62,452 bases of DNA from Mycolicibacter icosiumassiliensis (lineage in GTDB: Bacteria; Actinomycetota; Actinomycetes; Mycobacteriales; Mycobacteriaceae), in assembly GCF_900078685.2 (NCBI RefSeq), contig NZ_LT546166.1:2490693-2553144 (forward strand). Reading direction: 5' to 3'. Under the pieces are notes generated by a model. It ran no database searches and had not been told where the DNA came from. It saw nothing but the letters and a program-made list of their open reading frames with translations. The first letter of the stretch is position 1. Each line of letters opens with the position of its first letter. Shown piece after piece: positions 54,612 to 62,452 of this stretch. A program made the position numbers and the translations under genes.

Positions 54612-57527
54612 GTGCAGACACACGAGATCAGGAAACGCTTCCTCGATCACTTCGTGAAAGCGGGCCACACCGAAGTGCCGAGCGCTTCGGTGATCCTTGA
54701 TGACCCCAACCTGTTGTTCATCAACGCCGGCATGGTGCAGTTCGTGCCGTTCTTCCTGGGTCAGCGGACCCCGCCGTATGCCACCGCCACCAGTGTCCAG
54801 AAGTGCATCCGTACTCCGGACATCGACGAGGTGGGCATTACCACCCGGCACAACACCTTCTTCCAGATGGCCGGCAACTTCTCGTTCGGCGACTACTTCA
54901 AGCGCGGCGCTATCGAGCTGGCCTGGACACTGCTGACCAACAGCGTCCAAGACGGCGGATATGGGTTGGACCCCGAAAAGCTTTGGGCCACCGTCTATCT
55001 CGACGACGACGAGGCCATCGCGTTGTGGCAGGAGATCGCCGGATTGCCGCTCGAGCGCATCCAGCGGCGCGGGATGGCCGACAACTACTGGTCGATGGGC
55101 ATCCCCGGGCCCTGCGGCCCGTCCTCAGAGATCTACTACGACCGCGGACCCGAGTTCGGCGTCGACGGCGGCCCGGTCGCCAACGAAGACCGCTATATCG
55201 AGATCTGGAACCTCGTGTTCATGCAGAACGAGCGGGGCGAAGGAACCTCCAAGGAGGACTTCGAGATCCTCGGCCCGCTGCCACGCCAGAACATCGACAC
55301 CGGGATGGGGGTCGAGCGGGTCGCTTTCCTGCTCCAAGGCGTGAACAACGTCTACGAGACCGATCTGGTTCGCCCGGTCATCGATCTGGTCGCCACCCGT
55401 GCGCCGCGTGGTTATGACACCGGCAATCATGCCGACGACGTGCGGTACCGAATCATCGCCGACCACTCCCGCACCGCGGCCATCCTGATCGGCGACGGCG
55501 TGAGCCCCGGCAACGATGGCCGCGGCTACGTGCTGCGCCGACTGCTGCGGCGGGTGATCCGATCGGCCAAGCTGTTGGGCATCGAGGGCCCGATCGTGGG
55601 CGAACTGATGGCAACCGTGCGCGACGCGATGGGTCCGTCCTATCCGGAGCTGGTGACCGACTTTGACCGGATCAACCGGATCGCGGTTGCCGAGGAGACC
55701 GCCTTCAACCGCACCCTGACATCGGGCTCCAAGCTGTTCGAGGACGCCGCGGCAGCCACCCGGTCCGCGGGGGTCACCGTGCTGTCCGGCAGCGACGCCT
55801 TCGCCCTGCACGACACTTACGGTTTCCCGATCGAGCTCACCTTGGAGATGGCCTCGGAGGCCGGCCTGCAGGTCGATGAGGCCGGGTTCCGCGCGTTGAT
55901 GGCCGAGCAGCGGCAGCGCGCCAAGGCCGACGCCGCCACGCGCAAGCACGCGCACGCCGACTTGAGCGCCTACCGCGAGCTGATCGACACCGGTCCCACC
56001 GAGTTCACCGGGTTTGACGAGCTCACCACGGAGGCTCGCATCCTGGGCATTTTCGTGGACGGCAGGCGCGTGCCGGTGGTGTCGCACGAGGATGTCGTCG
56101 CCGACAACATCGAGCTGGTGCTGGACCGCACCCCGCTCTACGCCGAGGCCGGTGGGCAGATCGCCGATGCCGGCACGATATCGGGGACCACTGGCCCTTC
56201 CAAAGCCACGGTTACCGACGTGCAGAAGATCGCCCAAACCCTGTTCGTGCACCGGGTCACCGTCGAGTCCGGCGAATTCGTCGAGGGTGACACGGTCACC
56301 GCAGCGGTGGACCAGGGCTGGCGCAAGGGTGCCACCCAGGGCCACTCGGGCACTCACATGGTGCACGCCGCGCTGCGGCAAGTGTTGGGGCCGGGCGCCG
56401 TTCAGGCCGGCTCGCTGAATCGGCCCGGCTATCTGCGATTCGACTTCAACTGGCAGGGCGCGCTCAGCGATGAGCAACGCCGCCAAGTTGAGGAAGTCAC
56501 CAACGAGGCGGTACAGGCCGACTTCGAGGTGCACACCTTCACCGAAGAACTGGAGAAGGCCAAAGCCATGGGCGCCATGGCGATGTTCGGCGAGAAGTAC
56601 CCCGAGAAGGTGCGCGTCGTCGAGATCGGCGGGCCATTCTCGCTGGAACTGTGCGGCGGCACCCACGTGCATAACTCGGCGCAGATCGGTCCGGTCACCA
56701 TCCTGGGCGAATCGTCGGTCGGCTCGGGGGTGCGGCGAGTCGAGGCCTACGTCGGGCTGGACTCCTTCCGGCATCTGGCCAAGGAGCGGGCGCTCATGGC
56801 CGGGTTGGCCTCGTCGTTGAAGGTCCCCTCGGAGGAAGTTCCGGCCCGGGTGGCAAACCTGGTCGAGCGACTCAAGGCCGCCGAGAAGGAACTGGACCGC
56901 GCCCGGCTGGCGAGTGCACGAGCGGCTGCGTCGAATGCCGCAGCCGGGGCCGAACAAATCGGTAACGTGCGCCTGGTGGCGCAGCGTATGTCGGGCGGAA
57001 TCGGCGGCGGCGACCTGCGTTCGCTGGTCGGCGACATCCGCGGCAAGCTGGGCGAGGAGCCCGCAGTGGTGGCGCTGATCGCTGACGGTGCGGACAGTGT
57101 GCCTTACGTGGTGGCCGCCAACGCCGCCGCGCAAGAGCTCGGGTTGCGTGCCGACGATCTGGTCAAAGACCTGGCGGCGGCGGTATCCGGCCGTGGTGGC
57201 GGCAAAGCCGATCTGGCGCAGGGGTCCGGTAAGGATGCCGGCGGGATCGATGCCGCGCTCGCGGCGATCCGAACCGGGGCGAGCCGACGAGCGCCTGAGC
57301 ACCGTCAGCGCGGCGCGGCCGCGTGCAGCGACCGGGGTGCGCTCCAAGCGTCAGCGTTCGGTGATCGACCAGGCTGCCGCCGTGACGATCCTGCAGAGCT
57401 GGCTCGACCAGCGCCGGGCCCTGGCCGCGCCGGCCCCGGCTGCGCCGACGGAGGACAACGATGTCTGACGATGGATCCGGGAAGAAGGCCAAACCGGTGG
57501 CTGTCGGGCCGCCGCGGCGCCGGATGA
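54612..57527 (+). CDS. alaS: Alanyl-tRNA synthetase with an aberrant C-terminal extension
   Basis: The class II synthetase core ([36 protein letters not shown]), the editing domain ([19 protein letters not shown] and the zinc-site [12 protein letters not shown]) and the C-terminal domain ([22 protein letters not shown]) are intact. The natural protein should end soon after [11 protein letters not shown]. At about 57280 a deletion fuses it to the 3' end of ruvX in another frame, adding about 80 out-of-frame residues ([11 protein letters not shown]...) and overlapping mltG by 67 bp. The catalytic and editing domains suggest activity is kept. The start codon is GTG. Confidence 0.92.
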   Translation: MQTHEIRKRFLDHFVKAGHTEVPSASVILDDPNLLFINAGMVQFVPFFLGQRTPPYATATSVQKCIRTPDIDEVGITTRHNTFFQMAGNFSFGDYFKRGAIELAWTLLTNSVQDGGYGLDPEKLWATVYLDDDEAIALWQEIAGLPLERIQRRGMADNYWSMGIPGPCGPSSEIYYDRGPEFGVDGGPVANEDRYIEIWNLVFMQNERGEGTSKEDFEILGPLPRQNIDTGMGVERVAFLLQGVNNVYETDLVRPVIDLVATRAPRGYDTGNHADDVRYRIIADHSRTAAILIGDGVSPGNDGRGYVLRRLLRRVIRSAKLLGIEGPIVGELMATVRDAMGPSYPELVTDFDRINRIAVAEETAFNRTLTSGSKLFEDAAAATRSAGVTVLSGSDAFALHDTYGFPIELTLEMASEAGLQVDEAGFRALMAEQRQRAKADAATRKHAHADLSAYRELIDTGPTEFTGFDELTTEARILGIFVDGRRVPVVSHEDVVADNIELVLDRTPLYAEAGGQIADAGTISGTTGPSKATVTDVQKIAQTLFVHRVTVESGEFVEGDTVTAAVDQGWRKGATQGHSGTHMVHAALRQVLGPGAVQAGSLNRPGYLRFDFNWQGALSDEQRRQVEEVTNEAVQADFEVHTFTEELEKAKAMGAMAMFGEKYPEKVRVVEIGGPFSLELCGGTHVHNSAQIGPVTILGESSVGSGVRRVEAYVGLDSFRHLAKERALMAGLASSLKVPSEEVPARVANLVERLKAAEKELDRARLASARAAASNAAAGAEQIGNVRLVAQRMSGGIGGGDLRSLVGDIRGKLGEEPAVVALIADGADSVPYVVAANAAAQELGLRADDLVKDLAAAVSGRGGGKADLAQGSGKDAGGIDAALAAIRTGASRRAPEHRQRGAAACSDRGALQASAFGDRPGCRRDDPAELARPAPGPGRAGPGCADGGQRCLTMDPGRRPNRWLSGRRGAG
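57283..57468 (+). pseudogene. ruvX: Holliday junction resolvase-like YqgF/RuvX, 3' fragment
   Basis: In the frame after the deletion join the sequence reads [19 protein letters not shown] and [19 protein letters not shown], the C-terminal third of RuvX/YqgF (about 150-170 residues; Rv2554c). The N-terminal GIDVGxxRIGVA-type part is missing. Its stop overlaps the mltG start as in the intact operon. Without the first part it has no start or active site. Confidence 0.88.
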
Positions 57528-58714
57528 GCCGGACCCAGCGGGCCCGGGAGAACCGGCGACAGCGCCAGCACAACCGACACCGGCGGGTGGCCCGGAGCCT
57601 CGGTGTCGCGCTCCTCGTGCTGGTCGCGATCGCCGGGGTCTTCCTGGGGTCGAAGTATTGGCACGCCAGCGGTCCCGTCGTCGACTTCACCGGTGACGGT
57701 GGCCAGCAGGTGCTGATCGAGGTGCATGAAGGTGACTTCACCACCGCGATCGCCGAAACCATGCTGGAAGCGGGGGTGATCGCCAACGTCGGAACGTTCC
57801 TGTCCGCCGCGCAGGGCAACTCCGCCATCGCGGCGATCCAGCCCGGCTTCTACCGGTTGCGGGCGCAGATACCGGCCGCCACCGCGGTGCAGCAGCTCAC
57901 CGACCCGGGGAGTCGGGTGGGCAAGCTGGTGATTCCGGAGGGCCGCCAACTCGACGACACCACGGATATGAAGACCGACCGGGTGACTCCGGGGGTGTTC
58001 ACCCTGATCGCTGAGGCTAGCTGCCTGGATCTCAATGGCGATCGCACCTGTCTTAAAGCCCAGGATCTGCGTCGGGCGGCGGAGATCGAGACGCCGCAGG
58101 CACTGTCCGTACCGGACTGGGCCCTCGGGCCGGTCAGCAAGATGGGGCGCGACCACCGCCGGATCGAGGGACTGATCACGGCGGGCACCTGGAACGTCGA
58201 CCCAACCGCGCCGGCACCCACCGTGCTGTCGAAGCTGATCGGCCAGAGCAGTGCAGAGCTCGATAAGTCCGGCCTGCCCGGCACCGCCGAGCAGCTGGGC
58301 ATGACTGCCTACGACATGCTGGTGGTGGCGTCGCTGGTGCAACGCGAAGCTCTACCGCACGACTTCGCCAAGGTAGCCCGGGTGATCGACAACCGGCTGG
58401 GCGAGCCGCAGCGGCTGGAGTTCGACTCGACGGTCAACTATCCGCTGGACCGCCAGGAGGTGGCCACCACCGACGCCGACCGGGCCAAGGTGACGCCCTG
58501 GAACACCTACGCCTCTGATGGTCTGCCGGCCACCCCGATCTGCTCACCGGGAAGGGACGCTTTGCACGCCGCCGAGCATCCAGAACCGGGCGACTGGCTG
58601 TACTTCGTGACGATCGACAAGGACGGCACCACGCTGTTCACCCACAACTACCAGCAGCACCTGAACAACATCGAGATGGCGCTGGACAACGGTGTCCTCG
58701 ACAGTTCCCGCTGA
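57461..58714 (+). CDS. mltG: Endolytic murein transglycosylase MltG (YceG)
   Basis: MltG cuts nascent peptidoglycan glycan strands. The 417-residue protein has a basic cytosolic N-terminus, one transmembrane helix (about residues 47-67), a LysM-like region, and the YceG domain with catalytic Glu in [10 protein letters not shown], then FDSTVNYPL and [20 protein letters not shown]. It overlaps ruvX upstream and aroE by 23 bp downstream (Rv2553c order). Confidence 0.93.
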   Translation: MSDDGSGKKAKPVAVGPPRRRMSRTQRARENRRQRQHNRHRRVARSLGVALLVLVAIAGVFLGSKYWHASGPVVDFTGDGGQQVLIEVHEGDFTTAIAETMLEAGVIANVGTFLSAAQGNSAIAAIQPGFYRLRAQIPAATAVQQLTDPGSRVGKLVIPEGRQLDDTTDMKTDRVTPGVFTLIAEASCLDLNGDRTCLKAQDLRRAAEIETPQALSVPDWALGPVSKMGRDHRRIEGLITAGTWNVDPTAPAPTVLSKLIGQSSAELDKSGLPGTAEQLGMTAYDMLVVASLVQREALPHDFAKVARVIDNRLGEPQRLEFDSTVNYPLDRQEVATTDADRAKVTPWNTYASDGLPATPICSPGRDALHAAEHPEPGDWLYFVTIDKDGTTLFTHNYQQHLNNIEMALDNGVLDSSR

Positions 58715-59519
58715 ACCTGGACCGCGCCGGGCCGCGGTGCTGGGTTCGCCGATCGCCCACTCGCGCTCACCGCAGTTGCATCTGGCGGCCTACCGGGCGC
58801 TCGGTCTGGCGGGCTGGACCTATGAGCGCATTGAGTGCGGCGCCGCGGAGTTGCCGGGGTTGGTCGCCGGGTTCGGGCCGGAATGGGTCGGCGTCTCGGT
58901 CACCATGCCGGGCAAGTTCGCCGCCCTGGCTTTCGCCGACGAACGCACCCGGCGCGCCGAGCGGATCGGGTCGGCGAACACGCTGGTACGTACCGCGACC
59001 GGGTGGCTGGCCGACAACACCGATGTCGACGGGGTGAGCGGGGCGCTCGGTTCGGTGTCGGGGGCAGCGATCGTACTGGGCTCCGGCGGGACCGCCCCGG
59101 CCGCGGTGGTGGCGCTGGCTGAACTGGGCGCCGGCCACATCACGGTGGCCGCGCGCAACGCCGACAATGCTGCGCGAGTGGTGGCGTTGGCCACCGAAGT
59201 CGGTGTGCCGGCTCGCTTCTGCGCGCTCGATGACCCCGGCCTGGCCGCGGCGGCCGCCGACGCCGCGGTGCTGGTCAGCACACTTCCGGCGGACGTCGCC
59301 GCACGATATGCGCCGGTCCTGGCCGGCGTGCCTGTGCTGTTGGACGCCATCTACGACCCGTGGCCGACGCCGCTGGCAACGGCGGTGAGCGCCGCCGGTG
59401 GCACCGTGATCAGCGGCCTGCAGATGCTGCTGCATCAGGCGTTCACTCAGGTCGAGCTGTTCACCGGTAGGCCCGCGCCCCGCGCCGAGATGACTTGCGC
59501 GGTCGCCGACCTCGCCTGA
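58692..59519 (+). CDS. aroE: Shikimate dehydrogenase
   Basis: The 275-residue enzyme reduces 3-dehydroshikimate to shikimate with NADPH. The substrate-binding Ser pair in GSPIAHSRSPQLH, VTMPGKFAAL (the usual VT-PxK catalytic Lys is present), NTD-containing DNTDVDGV, and the cofactor loop LGSGGTAPA are visible. Start GTG 58692 lies inside the mltG end. It corresponds to Rv2552c. Confidence 0.93.
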   Translation: MSSTVPAEPGPRRAAVLGSPIAHSRSPQLHLAAYRALGLAGWTYERIECGAAELPGLVAGFGPEWVGVSVTMPGKFAALAFADERTRRAERIGSANTLVRTATGWLADNTDVDGVSGALGSVSGAAIVLGSGGTAPAAVVALAELGAGHITVAARNADNAARVVALATEVGVPARFCALDDPGLAAAAADAAVLVSTLPADVAARYAPVLAGVPVLLDAIYDPWPTPLATAVSAAGGTVISGLQMLLHQAFTQVELFTGRPAPRAEMTCAVADLA

Positions 59520-59529
59520 ACATGGCGCC

Positions 59530-59967
59530 ATGGCGGGGTTGCAAGCGGTGGCGGCGGGTTCCGTGTTGGCATGGCTGGTGCTGCTGAGCGGCTACGACAT
59601 CCGGCAGCGCCGGTTGCCGAATTGGTTGACACTGCCCGCGGCCGTGTTGGTGCCGGCGGTGGCTGCCGCGGTCGGTCGAGGACCCGCGGCGCTGGCCGGC
59701 GCGGCGGCTCTCACCGGGGTCTATCTGGTAGTTCACTTGGTGGCCCCGGCCGGATTGGGTGCCGGCGACGTCAAGCTGGCGGTCGCGCTCGGAGCGCTGA
59801 CCGGTTCCTTCGGCGCCGACCTGTGGCTGCTGGCCGCGCTGGCCGCTCCGCTGCTGACTGGGCTGTGGGGGTTGTTCGTCGCGGCGGCGGGGCGCGGGCG
59901 GACGGTGCCGCACGGACCGTCGATGTGCCTGGCCAGCGCGCTCGCGGCGGGCCTGGGTATGTGTTGA
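59530..59967 (+). CDS. Prepilin peptidase-like membrane protein (type IV leader peptidase, TadV/CpaA group)
   Basis: The 145-residue protein has four to five hydrophobic helices and the A24 aspartyl motifs: Asp in LSGYDIRQRRLPNW and the second Asp in GLGAGDVKLAVALGAL (the GxGDxK-type motif). It lacks the N-terminal methylase domain, as in CpaA/TadV. It lies 10 bp after aroE, as Rv2551c does. Its substrates may be Flp-type pilins; none is in the window. Confidence 0.88.
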   Translation: MAGLQAVAAGSVLAWLVLLSGYDIRQRRLPNWLTLPAAVLVPAVAAAVGRGPAALAGAAALTGVYLVVHLVAPAGLGAGDVKLAVALGALTGSFGADLWLLAALAAPLLTGLWGLFVAAAGRGRTVPHGPSMCLASALAAGLGMC

Positions 59968-60121
59968 ACAGGCGGGTGCCCACGTCCTTCCCGGGTGTGA
60001 AGCTCAGGGAACCCAAATTAACGTCGAGTGTGACCTTGTCAGAAAACGTTTGCCGCTCAGCCCACTATTAGGTAATATCGACCGCATTGAACTGCTGCTG
60101 ACCGGTGCGTAGCCAGAGGGG

Positions 60122-60535
60122 GTGACCGTGAAGCGAGTTGCAATTGCAGGCGTGGCAGCTGCTGCGGTTGTCGTCGGTGGGGGCATCGTGCTTGCCAGCA
60201 ACATGGTATCGCCGTCCTTGCCTGACGTGCAGGTTCCGGCGATTCAGCTGTCCAGCGCAGAAGGAAACGACGCCACCGTGCAGTGGCTGGACCTGTTCGC
60301 GCAGACCTCGGCCGCCAACGCGGACTCTTTCGGCGGCTATCTGCTGGACCCGAGTTCCGCCGTCCCGCCGGGTGAATCGCCGTTAGTGCTGATCGACCCG
60401 GAGACCTCCCCGGAGGACTTCGAGCAGATCCTCGACGGGGTGGTCGGCAATGTCGGTAGCCAGCTCAACGCGGTGACCTCGCCGAGCAACGGCCCCGACG
60501 CAGTCACCTATCTGATCCTCAAAAACGGTTCCTGA
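60122..60535 (+). CDS. Small exported protein of unknown function
   Basis: The 137-residue product has an N-terminal signal or anchor helix (VKRVAIAGVAAAAVVVGGGIVLASN) and a mature part with no recognised domain (ATVQWLDLFAQTSAANADSF, then ETSPEDFEQILDGVVGNVGSQL). The end TYLILKNGS is beta-like. Start GTG 60122, or GTG 60128 (VKRVAIA). It lies between the prepilin peptidase and aroC, replacing the vapBC20-lpp region of M. tuberculosis. Confidence 0.65.
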   Translation: MTVKRVAIAGVAAAAVVVGGGIVLASNMVSPSLPDVQVPAIQLSSAEGNDATVQWLDLFAQTSAANADSFGGYLLDPSSAVPPGESPLVLIDPETSPEDFEQILDGVVGNVGSQLNAVTSPSNGPDAVTYLILKNGS

Positions 60536-60659
60536 ACCCGGCTAACGGGTCAGCGAGCCGGATCGAATCCCGGTTGTCGCTGCGCGAAGCAGCCTGCGTA
60601 TGCAACCGTAAACTCCTCCAAGCCCGGGCGGGCCTGACCGGCATGGGAAGATGGGACAC

Positions 60660-61877
60660 GTGTTGCGTTGGATAACCGCCGGGGAATCGCACGGTCGCGC
60701 ATTGGTGGCCATGGTCGAGGGCATGGTCGCCGGAGTGACCGTCACCTCGGCTGACATCGCCGATCAACTCGCCCGTCGGCGCCTCGGCTATGGCCGCGGG
60801 GCCCGGATGAAGTTCGAGGCCGACGCGGTCACGGTGCTCTCGGGGGTGCGGCACGGTATCACCCTGGGCGGCCCCATCGCCGTCGAGATCGGCAACACCG
60901 AATGGCCCAAGTGGGAGACGGTGATGTCGACCGATCCGGTCGATCCGGCCGTGCTGGACAGCGAGGGCGGCGCCCGTAATGCGCCGCTGACCCGGCCACG
61001 GCCCGGCCACGCAGACTTCGCCGGCATGCTCAAGTACGGCTTCGACGACGCCCGCCCGGTGCTCGAACGTGCCAGCGCACGAGAGACGGCCGCCCGCGTG
61101 ACCGCGGGGACCATTGCGCGGGCGTTCCTGGACCAGGCCCTGGGCGTTCAGGTGATCTCCCACGTGATCTCGATCGGCGCCTCCGACCCCTACGACGGTC
61201 CGGTGCCGCAACCGGCCGACCTGGCCGCTATCGATGCCAGCCCGGTGCGTGCCTTCGACGCCGGCGCCCAGGAATCCATGATCGCCGAGATCGAGGCGGC
61301 CAAGGCCGACGGCGACACCCTCGGTGGTGTGGTCGAGGTGGTGGTGTCGGGCCTGCCTATCGGCTTGGGCTCCTTCATCAGCGGTGATGACCGGCTCGAC
61401 AGCCAGTTGGCTGCCGCGATCATGGGCATCCAGGCGATCAAGGGTGTCGAGATCGGCGACGGTTTCACCACCGCCCGCCGGCGCGGCAGCGCAGCCCACG
61501 ACGAGATGTACCCCGGACCCGACGGTGTGGTGCGCTCCACCAACCGGGCCGGCGGGCTCGAGGGTGGCATGACCAACGGTCTGCCGCTGCGGGTGCGTGC
61601 GGCGATGAAGCCGATCTCCACGGTGCCGCGGGCGCTGGCCACCGTCGACATGGCCACCGGCGAGGAAGCGGTCGCGATCCATCAGCGCTCCGATGTGTGT
61701 GCGGTACCGGCCGCCGGCGTGGTGGCTGAAGCCATGGTGGCGTTGGTGCTGGCCCGCGCCGCGCTGGCCAAGTTCGGCGGCGACTCGCTGGCCGAAACCC
61801 GGCGCAACATCGAGGCCTACCGACGGTCGGTGGCTGACCGCGTGCCGGCGGCCGACCAGGAACGGGCCTCGGGGTAG
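60660..61877 (+). CDS. aroC: Chorismate synthase
   Basis: The 405-residue enzyme makes chorismate from EPSP with reduced FMN. The signatures [14 protein letters not shown] (His near the N-terminus), [43 protein letters not shown] and [15 protein letters not shown] are present. I chose GTG 60660 ([12 protein letters not shown]), the family start, over ATG 60651. It is followed by aroK after 3 bp (M. tuberculosis calls this gene aroF). Confidence 0.95.
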   Translation: MLRWITAGESHGRALVAMVEGMVAGVTVTSADIADQLARRRLGYGRGARMKFEADAVTVLSGVRHGITLGGPIAVEIGNTEWPKWETVMSTDPVDPAVLDSEGGARNAPLTRPRPGHADFAGMLKYGFDDARPVLERASARETAARVTAGTIARAFLDQALGVQVISHVISIGASDPYDGPVPQPADLAAIDASPVRAFDAGAQESMIAEIEAAKADGDTLGGVVEVVVSGLPIGLGSFISGDDRLDSQLAAAIMGIQAIKGVEIGDGFTTARRRGSAAHDEMYPGPDGVVRSTNRAGGLEGGMTNGLPLRVRAAMKPISTVPRALATVDMATGEEAVAIHQRSDVCAVPAAGVVAEAMVALVLARAALAKFGGDSLAETRRNIEAYRRSVADRVPAADQERASG

Positions 61878-61880
61878 GCG

Positions 61881-62452
61881 ATGGCGCCCAGAGCGGTTCT
61901 GGTGGGGTTGCCCGGGGCAGGCAAGTCCACGATAGGACGGCGCCTGGCCAAGGCCCTCGACGTTGAGATGCTCGACACCGATGCCGCCATCGAGGCCCGC
62001 ACCGGCCGCACCATCGCTGACATCTTTGCCACCGATGGCGAACCGGAATTCCGCCGCATCGAAGAAGAGGTGATTCGGGAGGCGCTGGCCGGGCATGACG
62101 GAGTGTTGTCGCTCGGTGGCGGAGCCATCACCACCCCCGGGGTGCGCGAAGCGCTGGCCGGACACCCGGTGGTATTCCTGGAGATCAGCGCCGCCGAAGG
62201 CGTGCGGCGCACCAGCGGCAGCACGGTACGGCCCCTGCTCGCCGGTCCCGGTCGGGCCGAGAAGTTCCGTGAGCTGATGTCGCAGCGGGTGCCGCTCTAT
62301 CGGAGGCTGGCCACGATCCGGGTCAACACCAACCGGCGTAACCCGGGTGCGGTGGTGCGCTATATCGTGTCCCGGCTGGAGGCCGGCGCACCGACCGGCC
62401 GAACCCACCCGCAACCGGCGGCACCAGTGCCTGCCGACCCGCCGGTTACCCC
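61881..62452 (+). CDS. aroK: Shikimate kinase (cut by window end)
   Basis: The visible 190 codons include Walker [16 protein letters not shown], the shikimate-binding [18 protein letters not shown] and [26 protein letters not shown], and the lid RPLLAGPGR. The catalytic region is complete by about residue 165. The frame stays open to the edge with a Pro/Ala-rich tail ([19 protein letters not shown]), longer than the 176-residue M. tuberculosis protein. The stop lies outside the window. Confidence 0.92.
   Translation, partial: MAPRAVLVGLPGAGKSTIGRRLAKALDVEMLDTDAAIEARTGRTIADIFATDGEPEFRRIEEEVIREALAGHDGVLSLGGGAITTPGVREALAGHPVVFLEISAAEGVRRTSGSTVRPLLAGPGRAEKFRELMSQRVPLYRRLATIRVNTNRRNPGAVVRYIVSRLEAGAPTGRTHPQPAAPVPADPPVT

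Noticed and set aside
55125..57347. 740-codon minus-strand open frame opposite alaS
   Set aside because: alaS on the plus strand is clear over the whole length, and the antisense product is low-complexity His/Arg/Gly sequence.

Overview
The window is high-GC mycobacterial chromosome. PE/PPE genes, WXG100 (Esx) pairs, a type VII secretion (ESX) locus and long blocks in Mycobacterium tuberculosis gene order identify it as Mycobacterium sensu lato, probably a non-tuberculous species. Family and gene-order comparisons come from memory; no database search was run.

Region 1 (1-14130) is an ESX-3-type locus. It holds a PPE 3' end, esxG, esxH, a TauD-type dioxygenase, eccA, eccB, eccC, eccD, mycP and eccE. 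The order is not the canonical one. The PPE-esxG-esxH block lies upstream of eccA instead of between eccC and eccD, a dioxygenase gene sits where espG would follow esxH, and no espG is visible. eccB is frameshifted by a perfect 31-bp tandem duplication. eccC is split by a diverged internal duplication. The mycosin lacks its catalytic serine and oxyanion-hole asparagine. The simplest reading is a rearranged, decaying or repurposed extra ESX-3 copy.

Region 2 (14150-19230) is a catabolic-looking accessory block: FAD monooxygenase, divergent TetR regulator, Cys-type arylsulfatase with a perfect 16-bp palindrome upstream, and a BASS-family transporter. Region 3 (19230-22270) is a junction. About 670 bp without a gene leads into a yebC stub, an IS3-family element, and an N-terminally truncated DUF2252 gene.

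Region 4 (22312-62452) is mostly housekeeping DNA in the order ruvCAB (with a LexA box), gabT, yajC-secD-secF, a peptide-binding lipoprotein, apt, relA, ppiB, a metallo-hydrolase, hisS, a zinc metallopeptidase, aspS, rpf, rarA, yjbQ, alaS, ruvX, mltG, aroE, a prepilin peptidase, aroC and aroK. Accessory insertions interrupt it: a triple-repeat Cys-rich secreted protein, an XRE-cupin/GGCT/class II aldolase/DapA-like cluster, and an ESX-5-type PE-PPE-esx quartet. Several housekeeping genes carry lesions (secD frameshift, apt internal deletion, truncated yjbQ, alaS-ruvX deletion fusion). Either the assembly has errors or the strain carries many small deletions. Read-level checks should come before biological interpretation.
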